A stretch of 42,382 bases of DNA from Proteobacteria bacterium SG_bin4 (GCA_002083395.1 LWDH01000021.1:240-42621), one strand, 5' to 3'. Counted from the first letter of the stretch, positions 1 to 8,327 are shown. Notes: a model not told the origin generated them from the sequence alone. Numbers and translations are program-made.

Positions 1-1246
1 CGACTCGCTCATAGCTCACCGACAGGTCGCGCTGTAAATTCCAATCACCGGGTTCGGCTTGAGCGAGCCGACTGAATAACGTTTGTGCTTGCCGGTATTT
101 TTCCAGCGCGGTCTGATTGCTGCCCAATGCGTTGAGCGCATCGCCTTCATCAGCCAATGCTATGGCCAGCCACCAGGCATCCGTTTCCGGGTCGAGTTGT
201 TTTTGCAGATTCTGCGCGGCTTCCAGCGCCAATTGGGAATTCCCCAGTTTCCTGGCCAAGCTGCCGATATTGCGCCAGGCGGCTGGATAATTAGGCTGGA
301 ATCCGGCGGCTTCCTGGTAGAGTTCCAGCGCTTTGGACATATTGAATGCACTTTGCCAGCGTTCGGCGGCCGTGAATGCTTCTTTGGCCAGTTCCGCCGT
401 TTTTTCCCGTTTCAGGTTCTGATAATAGCGTTCACGGATTTGCGCTGCTTGTTCCAATTCCCCGGTTTGCAGTGCTTGCCGCTCGTCCAGCAGTTGTGGA
501 TTCTCGGGATTTTTTTGCAAGTCGGTTGCGTTTTGTACAAATGCATCCCGGTACTTTCTTTCCCACTCAGCTACATCGTTACGGTATCTCTCTAGCAGAT
601 CGCTGAGATTGTGATTATTCCGTTTTTCTTCGGAAAGCTGTTTTTACAGTTGCGTCACGAGAGATTGGACTGCGGCATCAGGCAGATTTGTATACGAAGC
701 GGGTTGTACCGCTTCTTGCGCAATACTGATGTTTAATGCAAGCCCATTACCGGCCACTGGCGGAAGATAAATCATATTGCCAATTTCCGGCGCCGGTGTC
801 GCTTGTTGATCCGTCAGCAACCGGTATAGCACAGTGTAATCCCGCGGCAGTGTGTAGGTGGTGTAGCCTTTCAGCGGCAGCGGCACATCGTCGAGGCTGC
901 CGTGCTCGGGTATGACCGGGATGAATTTGGCGTTGCGGTAATAGTGGTCGTACAGCGTTTGCGAGATCACTACGCCTTCGAAATTGACGCCGCGCCCGCC
1001 GTCCGGCGTTTGTCCGCGGTAGCGCTGCAAATACAGCGGCGTGCAAACGATCAGCACAAAATCTGCTTGTTCAATCTGAGCTTCCATCCACCGTTGCCAG
1101 CCTTCCGGCGGAAAACCGTTGACGTATTGGTCGATCTGGCAATCAAGGCCGTCGCCGCGCAGCCGGTTAGCCAGCGACAAGATGAATTCGCGGTGTCCGG
1201 CCGTATCGTGGCTATAGCTGATAAAAACGCTGACGTTGGAGTTCAT
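1..1246 (-). pseudogene. SEFIR-TPR protein gene interrupted by an in-frame TAA (continues beyond the window)
   Basis: Reading the minus strand from 1246, an N-terminal SEFIR/TIR-like domain is followed by one TAA at 644-646. The same frame then stays open with no other stop to base 1. The downstream translation starts KQLSEEKRNNHNLSDLLERY and continues as a helical, TPR-like region with pieces such as ALELYQEAAGFQPNYPAAW and GDALNALGSNQTALEKYRQA, ending near LQRDLSVSYERV. That last pattern is typical of TPR tails on bacterial SEFIR/TIR and NTPase proteins. The codon context (V-T-Q-L-stop-K-Q-L) suggests a CAA or CAG glutamine changed to TAA. No good start codon or ribosome binding site follows the stop; the first Met lies about 100 codons on. 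I infer a recent nonsense mutation, though readthrough or a sequencing error is possible. The 3' end is outside the window. Confidence 0.75.
644..1246 (-). CDS. SEFIR (TIR-like) domain protein, 200 aa, probably truncated
   Basis: The surviving open part of the interrupted gene. It opens with VFISYSHD at residues 7-14. A conserved stretch with GWQRWM, QIEQADFVLIVCT, the variable loop with GRGVNFEG, and NAKFIPVIPE then completes a SEFIR fold of about 150 residues. SEFIR domains are TIR relatives that act as adaptor or effector modules; bacterial versions are often fused to TPR or NTPase parts and are suspected of immune-type signalling. It starts at ATG 1246 and is divergent from the EAL-HDOD gene, with a gap of about 237 bases. 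Without the C-terminal repeats it may be non-functional or a free SEFIR domain. TIR_2 is an alternative family name. Confidence 0.8.
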   Translation of the reverse strand: MNSNVSVFISYSHDTAGHREFILSLANRLRGDGLDCQIDQYVNGFPPEGWQRWMEAQIEQADFVLIVCTPLYLQRYRGQTPDGGRGVNFEGVVISQTLYDHYYRNAKFIPVIPEHGSLDDVPLPLKGYTTYTLPRDYTVLYRLLTDQQATPAPEIGNMIYLPPVAGNGLALNISIAQEAVQPASYTNLPDAAVQSLVTQL

Positions 1247-1391
1247 GAATAAATTTCATCGCGCTATTGATGTCCGGCAAGCATATGCAAAACTTGTTGC
1301 AAAGTCCACCGGGCATCTATTTCGCGCGGCAACCGTAGCCGGAATGACCGGCCAAATTCCCCGCTGAACGGAAAAGCCCGTTTATTCGCGC

Positions 1392-1421
1392 TTTAGATCG
1401 TCTTTTTCCCTACCGTATACT
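1392..1421 (+). promoter_or_regulatory. Possible sigma-70 promoter of the EAL-HDOD gene
   Basis: TTTAGA at 1392-1397 and TATACT at 1416-1421 are separated by 18 bases. Each matches the sigma-70 consensus fairly well (4/6 and 5/6). The predicted transcript would start near 1428, about 55 bases before the ATG at 1484. Pattern match only. Confidence 0.35.
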
Positions 1422-1483
1422 CCAACTCCAACATTTACTGACTCAACAGGCAGTTGCATTCATCGATCAACGCGGAGGAATCA

Positions 1484-2722
1484 ATGGAAAGTTATTTTCT
1501 TGGCCGGCAACCCATCCTGGACCGCAATCAGAATCTGGTCGCGTATGAGCTGCTGTTCCGTCAAGAGCAAACGCAGGAGACAGCAGCTATTACCGACGAT
1601 TTATCGGCATCAGCCAATGTCATTGTGAACGCCTACGGCCGCTTTGGCATCCAGAATGTATTGGGGCAGCAGCGAGGATTCATCAACGCGGATCCCGGTT
1701 TGATCATGAGCGATATCATCAGTTTGCTGCCATGCAAGCATGTAGTTCTGGAAGTCAGAGTACCCGATCTCATTACCGGCGATTTTTTGCAGCACTGCCA
1801 AGAATTAAAGCAAAAAGGCTATCAATTCGCATTGGATAATATTGTTGCGATTGATAGCCGGATTGAACAGCTATTGCCAATTGTCAGCATCGTCAAAGTC
1901 GATGTGCTAGCACTTGAAATCGATGCGCTGGAAAAATTGGTTAACGATCTGAAACGCTGGCCTGTTCTGCTGTTAGCATTAAAAGTCGAAAGCCGCGAAC
2001 AGGAAATGCGCTGTAAGCAATTGGGATTTCAAATGTTTCAGGGGTACTATTTCGCCAAGCCGGAGGTGATGTCGGTTAAGCGCGCAGACCCTGGAAAATT
2101 ATCGCTGATGAAGTTGCTGACACTGGTTACGGATAATCGCGATCACGATGAGATTGAGAAAGAATTCAAACGCCAGCCCGGTTTAAGTTATCACCTTATG
2201 CGCATGGTCAATTCCGTAGCCGGAGACCTGCCGCGAAAAATTAATTCGATTAAACACGCCATTACGCTGATGGGACGTGAGCAATTACTAAAATGGATTC
2301 AATTGCTGCTCTATACCTCGACGCAAACTGAAGGCGGACTGCCTGACAGACGCATGCAAACCGCAGTTGAACGCGGCAAGTTAATGGAATTGATCGCTGC
2401 TGCCGAACGCCCGCACGATAAAAATCACCAGGAACGCGCCTTCATCGTCGGTATTTTATCGTTACTGGACGAGTTGCTAGGCATCGAAATGCACCAGATA
2501 GTCAACAAATTGGGTATTTCGGACGACATGCATCAAGCATTGATAACGCGGGAAGGCCGTCTGGGCCAAGCACTCCAATTAATCGAAAGTGACGAAAATG
2601 GCGATAATGCCGCCGTTGAAGCGGCGCTGACCGAATTGGGATTCTTGAGCTTGCACGAATTTAACGGCATCAAATTACATGCTTCCGATTGGACCAGCCA
2701 AACCGGACCAGTTGCCAATTAA
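1484..2722 (+). CDS. EAL-HDOD (YuxH-type) signalling protein with degenerate EAL domain
   Basis: A 412-residue protein. Residues 1-200 form an EAL-like domain (FLGRQPILDRNQNLVAYELL at the start). Residues 205-330 form an HDOD domain (LSYHLMRMVNSVAG, then INSIKHAITLMG). The usual EAL catalytic signature is eroded: ELLFR replaces EALxR and ALDNI replaces the DDFG region. Loss of cyclic-di-GMP hydrolysis is therefore likely, as in other YuxH-type proteins, which act as sensors or scaffolds. I chose ATG 1484 because GGAGG at 1474-1478 sits 5 bases upstream and the protein then begins at the conserved MESYFLGRQPI; an in-frame TTG lies 30 bases earlier. It ends 31 bases from the convergent lipoprotein gene. 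The nearby cheV fits a signalling and motility context. Confidence 0.9.
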   Translation: MESYFLGRQPILDRNQNLVAYELLFRQEQTQETAAITDDLSASANVIVNAYGRFGIQNVLGQQRGFINADPGLIMSDIISLLPCKHVVLEVRVPDLITGDFLQHCQELKQKGYQFALDNIVAIDSRIEQLLPIVSIVKVDVLALEIDALEKLVNDLKRWPVLLLALKVESREQEMRCKQLGFQMFQGYYFAKPEVMSVKRADPGKLSLMKLLTLVTDNRDHDEIEKEFKRQPGLSYHLMRMVNSVAGDLPRKINSIKHAITLMGREQLLKWIQLLLYTSTQTEGGLPDRRMQTAVERGKLMELIAAAERPHDKNHQERAFIVGILSLLDELLGIEMHQIVNKLGISDDMHQALITREGRLGQALQLIESDENGDNAAVEAALTELGFLSLHEFNGIKLHASDWTSQTGPVAN

Positions 2723-2753
2723 CCGTAAACTGCAAATCGATCAGCGAAACCGC

Positions 2754-3203
2754 TTAAGGCAATTGTTCGAACTTAGAAACCACGAATCCAATTTCATCAT
2801 CCGCAGCGCCTTTAATGCGATCGACCGTAATCCGCTCCGGGAAACCATACACCGGATGGAATTTGACTGTAACCCGATCCGATTTCCCGCTTTGGTAGGT
2901 TTGCAATAGAGAGAATAAGCGGTCAATGGTTGCATGACGCTCAAAGTACTCAAAATGAATATCCGACTGTGTAATAACACCGCCACGGACATCTTGCATC
3001 GATACAATCTGTCCATCCAGAACTTCAACGTGCAACGGCATGCGCCCTCTAAATGGACAGTAACAAACAATCCGCAAATCAAACCGGTAATGAGGAATTT
3101 TCGCTTCCTGCCATTTGCGTTGCTGATGATCGAAATTACTTTGCCCCGGCGTAGCGCAAGCCACAATGGTAAAAGTCAGTATTAACCAAACTATTTTTTT
3201 CAT
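2754..3203 (-). CDS. Small DUF6174-like lipoprotein
   Basis: A 149-residue protein beginning MKKIVWLILTFTIVACATPG. This is a lipoprotein signal peptide with lipobox IVAC, so Cys-17 is the probable lipidated residue. The mature part contains HYRFDLRIVCYCPFRGRMPL and VEVLDGQIVSM, which resembles the DUF6174 family of bacterial lipoproteins of unknown function. The frame stays open upstream to 3344, but the ATG at 3203 gives the signal peptide and is certainly the real start. The ATG overlaps the TGA of the upstream membrane-protein gene (ATGA at 3200-3203), so the two are probably translationally coupled and may work together at the membrane. Confidence 0.85.
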   Translation of the reverse strand: MKKIVWLILTFTIVACATPGQSNFDHQQRKWQEAKIPHYRFDLRIVCYCPFRGRMPLHVEVLDGQIVSMQDVRGGVITQSDIHFEYFERHATIDRLFSLLQTYQSGKSDRVTVKFHPVYGFPERITVDRIKGAADDEIGFVVSKFEQLP

Positions 3204-4120
3204 TTCAGCGCAAGATTCCCAAAATAACCGCCGATTTCCATCATCCAGGCAACGCCTAAATGCACGGCAAGACCGCCGGCGATCGAATGTGTCCGGTAAG
3301 CGATAACGCCCAATATCAATCCGCCGAAGTAGGAAGAAATACATTCAAACAGTGGTTTACCGAAATGTATACTACAATAGAAAGTCGCCATCGGTAAAAT
3401 CGCAGCCGCCCCAACATAGCGGACAAAAGCAAAAATCAGAAACCCGCGAAAAAAAAGCTCAATCGTTACAAAATCCAAACCATAACTGATTTCATACAAT
3501 AACTGAAAAATGATGGGATGATCCGTATGCGGCAAAATGAAATCAATTTGCTTCAAACGGGGATAAGCGCTTAGAAAATCCGGTTGCGTGCTGGCAAAAA
3601 CAATCAATGGCAGCATGAATCCCATCATCAGTAGATAAGGCCGCCATTGCACATCCCTCCATGCCATGCCCCAGAACCCTTGCTGCCGCAGTAAGAGCCT
3701 GGCCAGAACCCACAACGGGATCAACACCACCAGTAACTTAAACGGCAGTGTCGTCACCGCCGTCAAATAATCGCCCCAAATCCCCGCGATAAAATTTTCA
3801 AACGGATTGGCAATACTGACCTTAAGCGCAAATAGCAGCGGTGCAAGCATCAGTAAACAAAAGAATACAGGCGTTAAACTATTGCGATATTTTTCCCGTG
3901 AGATCACTAACCCGTAAGGAATCACAAAAGCACAAGCATACAGCCCCGCCAATGCCGCAAATTGATAATAACGCGTGCCCAAACTTGCAATTACTTCGCG
4001 CTCAATCCCCAGCTGATAATTCACAGTAACCAGAATTCCGATCCAAATGCTACATATCAGCAGTAACCATTTATCAACCGTTAGAACATAATCCCGCAAA
4101 TAATGGAGAAGAACGGTCAT
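3200..4120 (-). CDS. CPBP-type intramembrane protease-like protein
   Basis: About 306 residues with roughly eight hydrophobic segments. The C-terminal half carries the CPBP/Abi pattern: IELFFRGFLI (motif 1), FYCSIHFGKP (motif 2, Phe-x3-His), then a Gly-rich segment and VHLGVAW (motif 3 His). Canonical motif 1 begins with two glutamates (EExxxR); here the first is Ile, so proteolytic activity is uncertain. CPBP proteins cleave membrane substrates or give self-immunity to bacteriocins. Start choice is weak: ATG 4120 or an in-frame TTG at 4129, neither with a clear ribosome binding site. The stop overlaps the ATG of the lipoprotein gene. Confidence 0.8.
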   Translation of the reverse strand: MTVLLHYLRDYVLTVDKWLLLICSIWIGILVTVNYQLGIEREVIASLGTRYYQFAALAGLYACAFVIPYGLVISREKYRNSLTPVFFCLLMLAPLLFALKVSIANPFENFIAGIWGDYLTAVTTLPFKLLVVLIPLWVLARLLLRQQGFWGMAWRDVQWRPYLLMMGFMLPLIVFASTQPDFLSAYPRLKQIDFILPHTDHPIIFQLLYEISYGLDFVTIELFFRGFLIFAFVRYVGAAAILPMATFYCSIHFGKPLFECISSYFGGLILGVIAYRTHSIAGGLAVHLGVAWMMEIGGYFGNLALK

Positions 4121-4313
4121 GGATAGCAATAAATCGAACAGAACATGGCATCAGTTGGATAAATTGTTCGTAATAATCAAAAGAAACAATGCAGTAATTC
4201 TTTTTTTAAAGAGTGAAATAACTAGTTTTTTTCTCTTTTTTCAAGCTTTTTCATCAGCAGCCGTAAGATACACTTCACATTCTAACCTACTCAAAGATTG
4301 CGGAGAACTTGCC

Positions 4314-5276
4314 ATGAGCACAGCCCTACACGAAATTGACGAACGTACGAACCTGACGGCGCACAATAAATTCGAATTACTGCTGTTTAGATTAGGAGAA
4401 GCCCCGGGTACTGATCACCGCGAATTATTTGGCATTAATGTCTTTAAAATTCGGGAAATTCTGGTTATGCCGACCATTACCGCAGTCGCCAATTCTCCAG
4501 AACACGTAATGGGCGTTGCCAACATTCGTGGTCAGATCATTACCGTCATTGACTTACCTAAAGTGGTCGGTTGCACACCCAAAAAAGGAACCTCAATTCT
4601 GCTGGTAACCGAGTATGCCCGCTCAACGCAAGCCTTTGCCGTTGAGGAAGTCAACGAGATAGCCCGCCTGGATTGGAATCAAGTCATCGCTGCGGATGGA
4701 AAGGGCGGCAATCTAATCACCAGCATCGCCCGGCTCGATGGCGACCGGGAAGATTCCCGTTTGGCGCAAGTGCTCGATGTTGAACAAATTTTGCGTGATG
4801 TATTGCCAGATTCTTCCGGAAAAATGGAAATGGAAAGTACCGAGGTCCAATTGACGATTCCACCAGGGAAAGTCATACTGGCGGCCGATGATTCACCACT
4901 CGCCCGCAGCATGATTGAGAACGGCCTCAAAACGATGAATGCGCCTTGTCTAATGACCAAAACCGGACTAGAAGCTTGGACCAAGATTCAAGCAATGGCC
5001 GATGCAGCCGAAGCCGAAGGTAAAACCATTCAGGATAAAATCGCTATGGTACTGACAGATCTGGAAATGCCCGAAATGGACGGATTTACACTGACTCGCA
5101 ATATCAAAAATGATCAACGGTTCAAATCGATTCCGGTGGTTATTCATTCGTCACTTACCGGTGAAGCCAATGAAAACCATGTTAAATCAGTCGGCGCGGA
5201 TGCATACGTCGCCAAGTTTGCCGCAGACGAAATGGCTTCGGCAATCCGGAATGTTTTAACTAAAACGCACGCCTGA
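4314..5276 (+). CDS. cheV: Chemotaxis protein CheV
   Basis: A 320-residue fusion of an N-terminal CheW domain (GVANIRGQIITVIDLPKVVG) and a C-terminal response-regulator receiver. The receiver shows the acidic pair in LAADDSPLARSM, the phospho-acceptor aspartate in LTDLEMPEMDGF, HSS, and the conserved lysine in VAKF. CheV couples chemoreceptors to CheA and tunes adaptation by phosphorylation. The open frame extends upstream to 4119, but that part is low-complexity; ATG 4314 has GGAG at 4302-4305 and starts the conserved domain. TCAA-N15-GCCGTAAG at 4241-4267 only loosely resembles a flagellar sigma-28 promoter. No other chemotaxis gene is in the window. A strong terminator follows. Confidence 0.95.
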   Translation: MSTALHEIDERTNLTAHNKFELLLFRLGEAPGTDHRELFGINVFKIREILVMPTITAVANSPEHVMGVANIRGQIITVIDLPKVVGCTPKKGTSILLVTEYARSTQAFAVEEVNEIARLDWNQVIAADGKGGNLITSIARLDGDREDSRLAQVLDVEQILRDVLPDSSGKMEMESTEVQLTIPPGKVILAADDSPLARSMIENGLKTMNAPCLMTKTGLEAWTKIQAMADAAEAEGKTIQDKIAMVLTDLEMPEMDGFTLTRNIKNDQRFKSIPVVIHSSLTGEANENHVKSVGADAYVAKFAADEMASAIRNVLTKTHA

Positions 5277-5318
5277 GACCCAGTAAAATTTTGTTCTCAG
5301 AAATAGTTGAGTTTAAGA

Positions 5319-5355
5319 AAACAAACCCCGTCTACGAGACGGGGTTTGTTTTTTC
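5319..5355 (+). terminator. Strong bidirectional intrinsic terminator between cheV and the PEP-CTERM gene
   Basis: A perfect 13-bp stem (5321-5333 with 5337-5349, core CCCCGTC/GACGGGG) has a 3-base loop. It is followed by a T-run on the plus strand and preceded by an A-rich run that becomes a T-rich tract on the minus strand. It should end both cheV and the convergent PEP-CTERM transcript. Confidence 0.92.
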
Positions 5356-5415
5356 TGGAGAAAATTTCAAAGCCTCGGATTATGGAGATAATCCATCAAC
5401 CCGAAAACTTTCCGG

Positions 5416-6063
5416 TTACGAAACTTGTCTTCTGCGGCGAACTGCAAACCCTAAAATTCCAAGACCCGCCAATAACATAGCATAGGTTTCCGGTTCTGGC
5501 ACCGCAGACACTGTCAGATCATGCATAATCAAATACGATCCGGAAATCTGCAAGTAAGCAATATCTCCTTCGCTGCGGAAAATGCCGCGGAATTCACCGG
5601 CGTTTAATCCACCCGGTGTCACAATCGGCGCCACAGCCGCTAAATCATACGATTCCAAAATGGTCACGCCATCCGCCGCGAGCGCGCTGATCATTGGTGT
5701 TCCACCACTACCCGGCGCATAATTCATAAAACCGCCCACCGCCGAGGCTAAGCCACCCAAATCAAATGTCGCGGTGCAAGAGCCCGAAAAGCAGTAACCG
5801 CCTACCCATGCAAAATCATTCCAGTTTCCGTTACCGAATAAACTATACCTGCTATCACCGTACCAAACTTCTTCTCCCGGCGGCGCGAATACGTTATATC
5901 CACCGGCCACCACCGATGGCGCCGAAGCCCAAGTTCCGGAAACGGTGCTCAGCACGGTTGTCGTGCCACCCGGTGCAATGGTCAACAACGACGCTTGCGC
6001 AACAACGGGCGCTACCAGTAAACATAAACCTATTGTTTTTAAAATGCTTTTCGTTTTCATCAT
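5416..6063 (-). CDS. PEP-CTERM sorting-domain exported protein
   Basis: About 215 residues, beginning MMKTKSILKTIGLCLLVAP, a Sec signal peptide ending near AQA. It ends with VPEPETYAMLLAGLGILG followed by FAVRRRR, a textbook PEP-CTERM signal: VPEP motif, transmembrane helix, Arg cluster. Exosortase (EpsH/XrtA type) is expected to cut it and release it to the envelope or extracellular matrix. The middle is Gly/Ser-rich with one likely disulfide pair (GGYCFSGSC). I chose the ATG pair at 6058-6063 because AGGA lies just upstream; the open frame reaches 6084. No exosortase gene is in the window. It shares the bidirectional terminator with cheV. Confidence 0.9.
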   Translation of the reverse strand: MMKTKSILKTIGLCLLVAPVVAQASLLTIAPGGTTTVLSTVSGTWASAPSVVAGGYNVFAPPGEEVWYGDSRYSLFGNGNWNDFAWVGGYCFSGSCTATFDLGGLASAVGGFMNYAPGSGGTPMISALAADGVTILESYDLAAVAPIVTPGGLNAGEFRGIFRSEGDIAYLQISGSYLIMHDLTVSAVPEPETYAMLLAGLGILGFAVRRRRQVS

Positions 6064-6191
6064 TTTTCCTTTTTTCAGAGTCAATCAATCTTTCAATCAA
6101 GCGGCAACCTACCAACCTCCGAAGTACATGATCTAACAATTCTTTTCAGTCGGGAATAGAACATGAATCCTTTATTTCCAGGACAAATGTA

Positions 6192-6602
6192 CTAGCTCCC
6201 CGGCAATGCTTCCTTCCGCGCGGTAATTTCCCGATAAATACGCTCCATCACGCCATTGTTGTAATCCTGAACCACAGTTTGCGACTGAAACAGCGCTTTC
6301 AGTTCGATCACCATAACAGCAATTAGCAGCAATAAACCCACTCCGGAAAGCGATGTAAACAACATCACGGCACCAGCCAGAAAAACCCCAAGATTGATAA
6401 ATCCGCGCACCCATTTTCCCAAATAAAAATGGTGCAACCCGGCGATAAAAAGAAAGTTCAGCGTCGCATAAGTATCAGGATCTTTCAGCTGTTTCTCCGC
6501 CTCCCGGAAGAACCATAACCGTTTGTCATCCGGCAGTTCACGCACCATTTTGCGAATGCGTTCTTCATCTTGTTCGATGGCTTGTTTGTTTTTCATCCGC
6601 AT
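6192..6602 (-). CDS. TM2-domain-like small membrane protein
   Basis: About 136 residues. An N-terminal charged helix (EQDEERIRKMVRELPDDKR) leads to FLFIAGLHHFYLGKWVRGF, a TM2-like pattern, and then two hydrophobic helices around residues 70-105. Function is unknown. Start is uncertain: ATG 6602 or 6596, or a TTG at 6620 that overlaps the upstream stop (TTGA at 6617-6620). None has a good ribosome binding site, which suggests translational coupling to the DUF4177 gene in front of it. Confidence 0.75.
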   Translation of the reverse strand: MRMKNKQAIEQDEERIRKMVRELPDDKRLWFFREAEKQLKDPDTYATLNFLFIAGLHHFYLGKWVRGFINLGVFLAGAVMLFTSLSGVGLLLLIAVMVIELKALFQSQTVVQDYNNGVMERIYREITARKEALPGS

Positions 6603-6616
6603 AGTACTTGAGATTG

Positions 6617-6829
6617 TCAACGTGCCAGCGTGATAATGACGGCTTCCCGCTTCCAGAACAATAAGAACCGTTTCTGTTCGACAAACTGAAACACCAGCGT
6701 CCAGCCCTCGGCTGCTTCCTTGTTGAGCGTCGCTTCCAACCGCTTAATCGGTATACCCGATGCTCCCAGAAAAAGCGTTCCCAACCCGCCTTCCGTCACG
6801 TATAACACTTTGTATTCTTTATACGCCAT
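6617..6829 (-). CDS. DUF4177-like small protein
   Basis: A 70-residue protein (MAYKEYKVLYVTEGGLG...; later NKEAAEGWTLVFQFVEQKR). The pattern of an N-terminal strand with the motif 'LNKEAAEGW' and a C-terminal strand is that of the DUF4177 family, of unknown function. AAGGAG stands a proper distance before the ATG at 6829. It is the first gene of a two-gene unit with the TM2-like protein, which begins at or just after its stop. Confidence 0.8.
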   Translation of the reverse strand: MAYKEYKVLYVTEGGLGTLFLGASGIPIKRLEATLNKEAAEGWTLVFQFVEQKRFLLFWKREAVIITLAR

Positions 6830-6929
6830 TGCACATCTCCTTACTCATTTTATTTATTCGAGAAAAGTTTACCTTTAACAACCAATTGATATGAACAATG
6901 GTAGCAGCGAATCTGCTGTATAGCACAAC

Positions 6930-6960
6930 AGCCGTGAAAGCGCTTCGAGCAATCACGGCT
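6930..6960 (-). terminator. Possible terminator after the 193-aa membrane protein gene
   Basis: AGCCGTGA at 6930-6937 and TCACGGCT at 6953-6960 form a perfect 8-bp stem just after the stop codon of the minus-strand gene ending at 6968. The following minus-strand sequence is only moderately T-rich, so the call is tentative. Confidence 0.4.
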
Positions 6961-6967
6961 TGTCGGA

Positions 6968-7549
6968 TTAAACCAATAGTGCCCGCCTGCGGTATGCAAT
7001 CATCGCCATCATCAATACACAGAGTATCAGCATGACTGCAGGAAATATCAATGTCGTTAATGTCAGATTCTCCAATGCCAACATGACCAGAGCATTCCGC
7101 AGCGTAAACAATGCAAAAAACAACAACGATTCCGAATAAGGGAATTGGTAGGCTTTTCTAACTGTTGGTCCGAACCCGGCGACATCAATAGCTGTCAGCA
7201 GAATCACCGCCCACAACGGATCGGATTTCCAATACCACAGCGGCAACGACAGCAGCGCTGCGATAAAAAACAACCAATCGGCGCGCGTAATAGTGACATC
7301 CGCACGTTTAACATACGCCAGATAAGCGATAAAAATTGTAATACTCGCCGAAACCCCGATCGGCCACGTACCCGCTCCACCGTTATCCTCGAGTTGCGCA
7401 AGGAAGATCAGCAATGTCGTCACACCCCAGATTACCCAGGAGAAAATATGCGGTCTGATCGTACCCCGGAAGATTTCCCGGATGTAAGGAATGAACGCAG
7501 CCAAGGTAATCGCGATTGCGATGAGGCTGAATGTCTCTTTGTAGAACAT
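6968..7549 (-). CDS. Multi-pass membrane protein, PQ-loop-like
   Basis: 193 residues, mostly hydrophobic, with about seven predicted helices. The first part (AITLAAFIPYIREIFRGTIR, then PHIFSWVIWGVTTLLIFLAQ) looks like the PQ-loop/SemiSWEET style, in which a proline-containing helix precedes a short charged loop. I do not recognise a characterised homologue, so transport is only a guess. Starts at ATG 7549 with no strong ribosome binding site. It stands alone, with 190 bases upstream and a possible hairpin terminator downstream. Confidence 0.75.
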   Translation of the reverse strand: MFYKETFSLIAIAITLAAFIPYIREIFRGTIRPHIFSWVIWGVTTLLIFLAQLEDNGGAGTWPIGVSASITIFIAYLAYVKRADVTITRADWLFFIAALLSLPLWYWKSDPLWAVILLTAIDVAGFGPTVRKAYQFPYSESLLFFALFTLRNALVMLALENLTLTTLIFPAVMLILCVLMMAMIAYRRRALLV

Positions 7550-7739
7550 GATTTTCTGACGTGCTGAAATTATTGAAAGCGGTGTATGAGTATGCTGCTT
7601 CCAATTGGTTCAGTTTAAAGATAAGCTTCGAAAATAATGAAAGGAAAAACTACACTGAAATGTTCAGCGAGTAGGTTTTTGTTGCTACGATGGCTCCAGC
7701 TTTTGCCGTCTAATTTCTATCTTGCCCGAACCCGGGTGG

Positions 7740-8327
7740 TCATTTTTGTGCAGCACATTCTTTTCCCTCTATTGACTCAAGCTTGTGCATCTCAGCGAGA
7801 GACCAACCCAAATTCTGTTTCTTCGCATTCTTGATGAAGAAATAAAATTGAACCAAAGTAACGGATGCATCGACAACAAATTCGGTATGCACTGCATCGG
7901 ATTCTCCCGGTTCAATTTCAAATTCACCGGAATCCCAATGCCATTGCCGGGCTGCAATCAATGGCCATTCAACCCGAGTCTGATCCTGCAATAGCAGATC
8001 ATAATTCTGGGAAATCCGCTCACTTACTTCCGCAGGCAGTGGCAATACCTGGCGCAAGCGAATTTCCGCAAACTGGGAATACAACATCACTTCACCGGTA
8101 TTTTTTAGCGTGACGGTGGTGTGGATCAACTTTTTGCCATGATCCAACGCATATTGATCGCAGGCGATTTTCAGCTCTATTTGCGGATAATTGAGTCGGT
8201 TCTTAATGAATAAAAAATAAGTCCAAATGCCGCCGACAACAATGGCACCCGTCGTCGCAATCGACTGCACCAAATCAACAAAATTTTTTAATTCGCCAAT
8301 ATCCACAATGATCGCATCGCCTTTCAA
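7740..8327 (-). CDS. Hypothetical membrane-anchored protein, 195 aa
   Basis: Not recognised. One N-terminal transmembrane helix (about residues 20-42, AIVVGGIWTYFLFI) is followed by a soluble domain with alternating strands (KLIHTTVTLKNTGEVMLYSQ; FEIEPGESDAVHTEFVVDAS), which looks like an Ig-like beta domain. The start is doubtful: TTG 8327, or a GTG at 8306, neither with a clear ribosome binding site. The gene stands alone between two gaps of about 180 bases. The gap upstream of it (8328-8503) holds the terminator of the neighbouring PEP-CTERM gene. Confidence 0.65.
   Translation of the reverse strand: MKGDAIIVDIGELKNFVDLVQSIATTGAIVVGGIWTYFLFIKNRLNYPQIELKIACDQYALDHGKKLIHTTVTLKNTGEVMLYSQFAEIRLRQVLPLPAEVSERISQNYDLLLQDQTRVEWPLIAARQWHWDSGEFEIEPGESDAVHTEFVVDASVTLVQFYFFIKNAKKQNLGWSLAEMHKLESIEGKECAAQK

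Noticed and set aside
83..595. Plus-strand open frame of 170 codons opposite the SEFIR-TPR gene
   Set aside because: It is the complement of the TPR-coding frame, has no recognisable domain or ribosome binding site, and its composition is that of a shadow.
4241..4267. Sigma-28 flagellar promoter before cheV
   Set aside because: TCAA-N15-GCCGTAAG matches the consensus only partly (3/4 and 5/8); kept only as a remark.
4119..4313. 65-residue N-terminal extension of cheV
   Set aside because: Low-complexity, Phe/Leu-rich translation of a noncoding region; the conserved start and ribosome binding site are at 4314.
7637..7834. 65-codon plus-strand open frame beside the hypothetical membrane-anchored gene
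   Set aside because: It overlaps the end of the 7740-8327 gene, encodes nothing recognisable, and AAGGAAA near its start is too weak as evidence.
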